Both the position numbers and the translations under genes were made by a program. 8,366 nucleotides of DNA from Bacteroidales bacterium (GTDB taxonomy: Bacteria > Bacteroidota > Bacteroidia > Bacteroidales > VadinHA17): positions 1 through 8,366 of the forward strand of contig DAIDJT010000109.1 of the NCBI GenBank assembly GCA_027451265.1. The letters are read 5' to 3'. Below are positions 6,236 through 8,366 of the stretch, piece by piece. The notes below the pieces were generated by a model, which ran no database searches, was not told the origin of the DNA, and saw only the letters and a program-made list of their open reading frames with translations. Position 1 is the first letter of the stretch, and each line of letters opens with the position of its first letter.

Positions 6236-7450
6236 TCGGAGTGTGATCAGCATGCTGTCACCGTAGCTCAGGAAACGGTAATCTGAGACCAGGGCATGAT
6301 CGTATATTTTCCTCCAGCTCTCCCCGGCAAAGGCGGCCACCAGGAGCAGAAGGGTACTGTGGGGCTGATGGAAATTGGTAACCATGCTGCTGACCATCCT
6401 GAACCTGTAACCTGGAACAATAATGATGTCGGTCCGGGCCTCCAGCGTATCCCTGCCGCTTCTTTCCAGTTCAGCCAGGAGGCAGTCAATTGCAACGGCA
6501 GGATCAATTTCACCCTCCTTTTCATAAGGTTCCCACTGTGAAACGGTTGGGATTCCGTCATCGGGCCACCTGCCTTCAAAAAGGCTCATTCCAAGCCAGT
6601 AGAGGCTCTCGAGCGTGCGGACGGTGGTAGTGCCCACCGCTGTTATTTTCCTGCCTCTGAGGCGTTCCAGCGTCTGTTTTGAGACAAGAAAGTGCTCGCT
6701 GTGCATCAGATGGTCGCAGATCAGCTCTGATTTCACCGGTCTGAACGTTCCGGCGCTGACATGAAGAGTCACCTCCGCCCTTTCAATGCCAGCCGCATCA
6801 AGTCCGGCGAGTACTGAAGGGGTAAAATGGAGTCCGGCAGTCGGTGCCGCCACCGAACCGTTTATTCGTGCATATGTGGTCTGGTAGGCAGAAATGTCAC
6901 TCTCCTCGTCATCCCTGTCAAGATAGGGAGGTATGGGCATATGGCCAAGGCACTCGAGGACTTCTGCAAAAGAGAGGGTGCTCTCATTCCAATTAAATCT
7001 TACGGTGAAGGCGTCACCGGCAGTGCCGGTCCTCTCCGCGGTGAGGATACACTCCCTTCCGTCATGTATGAAGGGTGACTCAAGAATCCCATGCTTCCAC
7101 CGTTTCAGGTTGCCGACAAGGCACTTCCATTCAACGGCTCCGCCTGATGCCAGGTTCAATGAGAATTCAGCAGGGCTGTGTGGTTCAAGGCAGAATACTT
7201 CAATTACAGCACCGCTCTCTTTCCTGAAAATCAGCCGGGCGCGTATGACCCTGGTGTTGTTGAATACCATCAGGCAGGTACTGTCGACCAGAGCAGGCAA
7301 CTCACTGAAAATATTATCGCTGATGTTACTGCCGTTCCACACAAGCAGCTTTGAGCGGTCCCTTTCGGGAAGAGGGTATTTCGCTATCCTCTCAAGGGGG
7401 AGGTCGTAGGTATAGTCCGCTATTCTTATGTTTCCGAAGTTGTTTTTCAT
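6230..7450 (-). CDS. queA: S-adenosylmethionine:tRNA ribosyltransferase-isomerase
   Basis: QueA transfers and isomerises the ribosyl group of S-adenosylmethionine onto preQ1 at position 34 of tRNA, giving epoxyqueuosine. Numbering from the ATG at 7450 (406 residues), the family blocks are NNTRVIRARL (64-73), GHMPIPPYLDR (169-179), TTYARINGSVAAPTAGLHF (191-209), EVTLHVSAGTFRPV (226-239), AVGTTTVRTLES (271-282), NFHQPHSTLLLLVAAFAG (359-376) and YRFLSYGDSMLI (391-402). The protein is longer than E. coli QueA (356 residues), mainly because of about 40 extra residues between LES and VPGYRF, roughly 283-341. The frame stays open 62 codons further upstream, but that part does not resemble QueA, is repeat-derived and crosses the promoter, so I excluded it. 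No Shine-Dalgarno sequence is seen. Confidence 0.95.
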   Translation of the reverse strand: MKNNFGNIRIADYTYDLPLERIAKYPLPERDRSKLLVWNGSNISDNIFSELPALVDSTCLMVFNNTRVIRARLIFRKESGAVIEVFCLEPHSPAEFSLNLASGGAVEWKCLVGNLKRWKHGILESPFIHDGRECILTAERTGTAGDAFTVRFNWNESTLSFAEVLECLGHMPIPPYLDRDDEESDISAYQTTYARINGSVAAPTAGLHFTPSVLAGLDAAGIERAEVTLHVSAGTFRPVKSELICDHLMHSEHFLVSKQTLERLRGRKITAVGTTTVRTLESLYWLGMSLFEGRWPDDGIPTVSQWEPYEKEGEIDPAVAIDCLLAELERSGRDTLEARTDIIIVPGYRFRMVSSMVTNFHQPHSTLLLLVAAFAGESWRKIYDHALVSDYRFLSYGDSMLITLRS

Positions 7451-7515
7451 TTTTACCAGGGAGTACCAGGAACCTCCATTCAGGCCCGGACTCTTTACAG
7501 GCTTTTCCGGACGGG

Positions 7516-7523
7516 CAAAAATA
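7516..7523 (-). promoter_or_regulatory. -7 promoter element for queA
   Basis: The minus strand reads TATTTTTG, a full match to TAnnTTTG, 65 nt before the queA ATG. A TTTT lies 20 nt upstream (7547-7544) where TTTG would be expected. Its leftward direction fits queA. The sequence is A/T-rich, so chance matches are easy. Confidence 0.45.
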
Positions 7524-7525
7524 GC

Positions 7526-7533
7526 TAATTTTG
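7526..7533 (+). promoter_or_regulatory. -7 promoter element for the Smr-domain gene
   Basis: TAATTTTG fully matches TAnnTTTG and lies 23 nt before the GTG start. TTTT at 7503-7506 is 19 nt upstream, in place of TTTG. Only 2 bp separate it from the queA -7 element that points the other way. Confidence 0.45.
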
Positions 7534-7556
7534 AAATCAGTTGAAAAGCAAGCAAA

Positions 7557-7925
7557 GTGAGCCGAAAGAGCAGTGACGCACCCGGAGGCAGGCAAGCCAG
7601 GATATCCGGGTCGGACAGGTCAGGCATATCAGGCAATTCAGGCAGGTCTGCCAGGGTGGCCAGGGAAGTCGACCTTCACCTGCCGCCAGGTCATGCGGCT
7701 GCCGAGGCGCTTGATCGCCAGCTGGCACGGTTCAGGGGTGAGTTGAACAGCGCCATCAGATCAGGGGAAAAGGAAATAATATTCATTCACGGTGCCGGCA
7801 GTGGCAGGCTGAGGGAGGCTTTGCGTACCGTCGTCGCGGCTGAGTATCCTTCATGCGCCTGCCATGACGCATCGTTCACCAGGTATGGCTACAACGGAGC
7901 CACAACAGTGACAATCAGGAAATAG
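7557..7925 (+). CDS. Stand-alone Smr-domain protein
   Basis: The C-terminal part (about residues 37-122) is an Smr domain, a fold linked to nucleic-acid binding or nicking. It carries the DLH motif (39-41), the glycine-rich HGAGSGRLR loop (78-86) and the ending FTRYGYNGATTVTIRK (107-122). This closely recalls the C-terminus of Bacteroidetes DUF2027 proteins, but no DUF2027 region is present and there is no room for one, because the upstream DNA belongs to queA. The first 36 residues are a polar linker of three-residue units with serine at every third position from 19 to 31, encoded by a 9-bp repeat tract. The only early start is GTG at 7557; the next plausible one, GTG at codon 34, would remove the linker. 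There is no Shine-Dalgarno motif. It diverges from queA. The domain call is good; the start and function are less sure. Confidence 0.8.
   Translation: MSRKSSDAPGGRQARISGSDRSGISGNSGRSARVAREVDLHLPPGHAAAEALDRQLARFRGELNSAIRSGEKEIIFIHGAGSGRLREALRTVVAAEYPSCACHDASFTRYGYNGATTVTIRK
7589..7664 (+). repeat. Degenerate 9-bp CAGG repeat tract inside the Smr gene
   Basis: CAGG recurs at 7589, 7598, 7616, 7643, 7652 and 7661, with CGGG at 7607, all in one 9-bp phase. A second phase is offset by five bases at 7621, 7630 and 7639, where TCAGGCA occurs three times in a row at 9-bp spacing. The period is a multiple of three, so the reading frame is preserved. It gives the Ser-rich triplet linker of the Smr protein. 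Confidence 0.75.
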
Positions 7926-7942
7926 GAGCGTGATGGCTTTGA

Positions 7943-8299
7943 TTATTCGTACTGGTCAGCGAACTGTGTCTTGCCATACGTGTAGTAAGGCACTTCCGTA
8001 TCACCGCCAAGCTGCCTGTACCATGCCGGGGTGACTACAGTTCCGTCGGGCCTGAGCAAAGTGCGCTCATAGATTGCATAGACCGGATTGAAGACAAGAT
8101 CGGTCACACCGATGGTGTAAAGAGGCTCTGATGTCTCATCAGTCCGTGCCTCTTCCCTGACCTTGACCTCAAGCCTGTTGCAGGCCATGAGTTCCCTCAG
8201 GAATTCCATCCTGGCTTTTGTGACATTGCTTTCGACAATGGTGCACCTGGTGCCGTCTATCTCGCCTGTCAAATGCTTTGCAGAAGTAAGTGATGTCAT
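7943..8299 (-). CDS. Conserved-looking small protein of unknown function
   Basis: A 118-residue soluble protein with no membrane segment or signal peptide. The N-terminal GEIDGTRCTIVES (12-24) looks like a beta hairpin. It is followed by a helix (about 27-40), a charged, variable-looking stretch (46-59), and a beta-rich block TIGVTDLVFNPVYAIYER (62-79) leading to RPDGTVVTPAWY (83-94). The tail is rich in Tyr, Gln and acidic residues. From memory it resembles short uncharacterised proteins of Bacteroidales sharing the GVTD..FN..YAIY pattern, but I cannot name a family. The start is well supported by a strong GGAGG site. Its stop lies 17 nt from that of the convergent Smr gene. Confidence 0.8.
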   Translation of the reverse strand: MTSLTSAKHLTGEIDGTRCTIVESNVTKARMEFLRELMACNRLEVKVREEARTDETSEPLYTIGVTDLVFNPVYAIYERTLLRPDGTVVTPAWYRQLGGDTEVPYYTYGKTQFADQYE

Positions 8300-8303
8300 G
8301 ATT

Positions 8304-8308
8304 CCTCC
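8304..8308 (-). promoter_or_regulatory. Strong Shine-Dalgarno site
   Basis: The minus strand reads GGAGG, then a 4-nt spacer and the ATG at 8299. It is the only clear, well-spaced Shine-Dalgarno motif at any start in this window and it fixes the start of the 118-residue protein. Confidence 0.65.
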
Positions 8309-8312
8309 GTTT

Positions 8313-8366
8313 TTAGATGCCGTAACTTAAGTTTCTTATCATCTCGAAGAGACCGCTTGCAAACCC
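8313..8366 (-). CDS. Possible C-terminal end of an upstream gene (partial)
   Basis: From the window edge one minus-strand frame stays open for 17 codons, reading GFASGLFEMIRNLSYGI and then TAA at 8315-8313. The composition is protein-like. Its stop lies 13 nt before the next start with a Shine-Dalgarno site in between, as in an operon. A second frame is also open here for 22 codons, so the call is tentative. No family can be named from so few residues. Confidence 0.4.
   Translation of the reverse strand, partial: GFASGLFEMIRNLSYGI

Noticed and set aside
6933..7409. A 158-codon plus-strand open frame opposite queA
   Set aside because: It is entirely antisense to conserved queA blocks and has a translation that does not look like a protein.
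7451..7636. A 62-codon N-terminal extension of QueA from a TTG codon at 7636
   Set aside because: The extension does not resemble QueA, arises partly from the antisense of the 9-bp repeat tract, overlaps the Smr gene and crosses the likely queA promoter. The ATG at 7450 gives the normal N-terminus.

Overview
The window looks like a chromosomal stretch from a member of the Bacteroidetes (probably Bacteroidales or a close relative), at middling GC. Four things point there. Several gene starts are preceded by the TAnnTTTG -7 element typical of that phylum. Most genes lack a clear Shine-Dalgarno sequence. The QueA is a long form of about 400 residues. The Smr domain resembles the one that ends Bacteroidetes DUF2027 proteins. 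These family and taxon calls come from memory of the sequences, without a database search.

Layout from left to right. (1) A plus-strand operon (60-3023) has a promoter followed by a 12-repeat TPR protein, a ComA-type phosphosulfolactate synthase and shikimate dehydrogenase (aroE). The genes are 3 nt apart and then overlap by 4 nt. (2) truA (minus) faces away from a low-specificity threonine aldolase gene (plus), with an 88-nt shared upstream region. (3) A minus-strand pair encodes a small Cro/CI-type regulator and an eight-helix membrane protein of unknown function. Its promoter contains an 18/20-symmetric palindrome, a good candidate operator. (4) queA (minus) and a free-standing Smr-domain gene (plus) diverge from a 106-nt region where two -7 elements sit back to back inside an imperfect 18-bp palindrome. 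(5) A short uncharacterised gene (minus) follows, with an unusually good ribosome binding site, and then what may be the last 17 codons of the gene upstream of it.

Most of the window is housekeeping: tRNA modification (TruA, QueA), the shikimate pathway and amino-acid metabolism. The less ordinary parts are the sulfonate-pathway enzyme ComA joined to aroE and a TPR protein, the apparently self-regulated regulator/membrane-protein pair, the queA/Smr divergent promoter, and a 9-bp repeat tract that encodes the Smr protein's N-terminal linker. I see no mobile element, CRISPR array, rRNA or tRNA. The longest stretch without a gene is about 106 nt.
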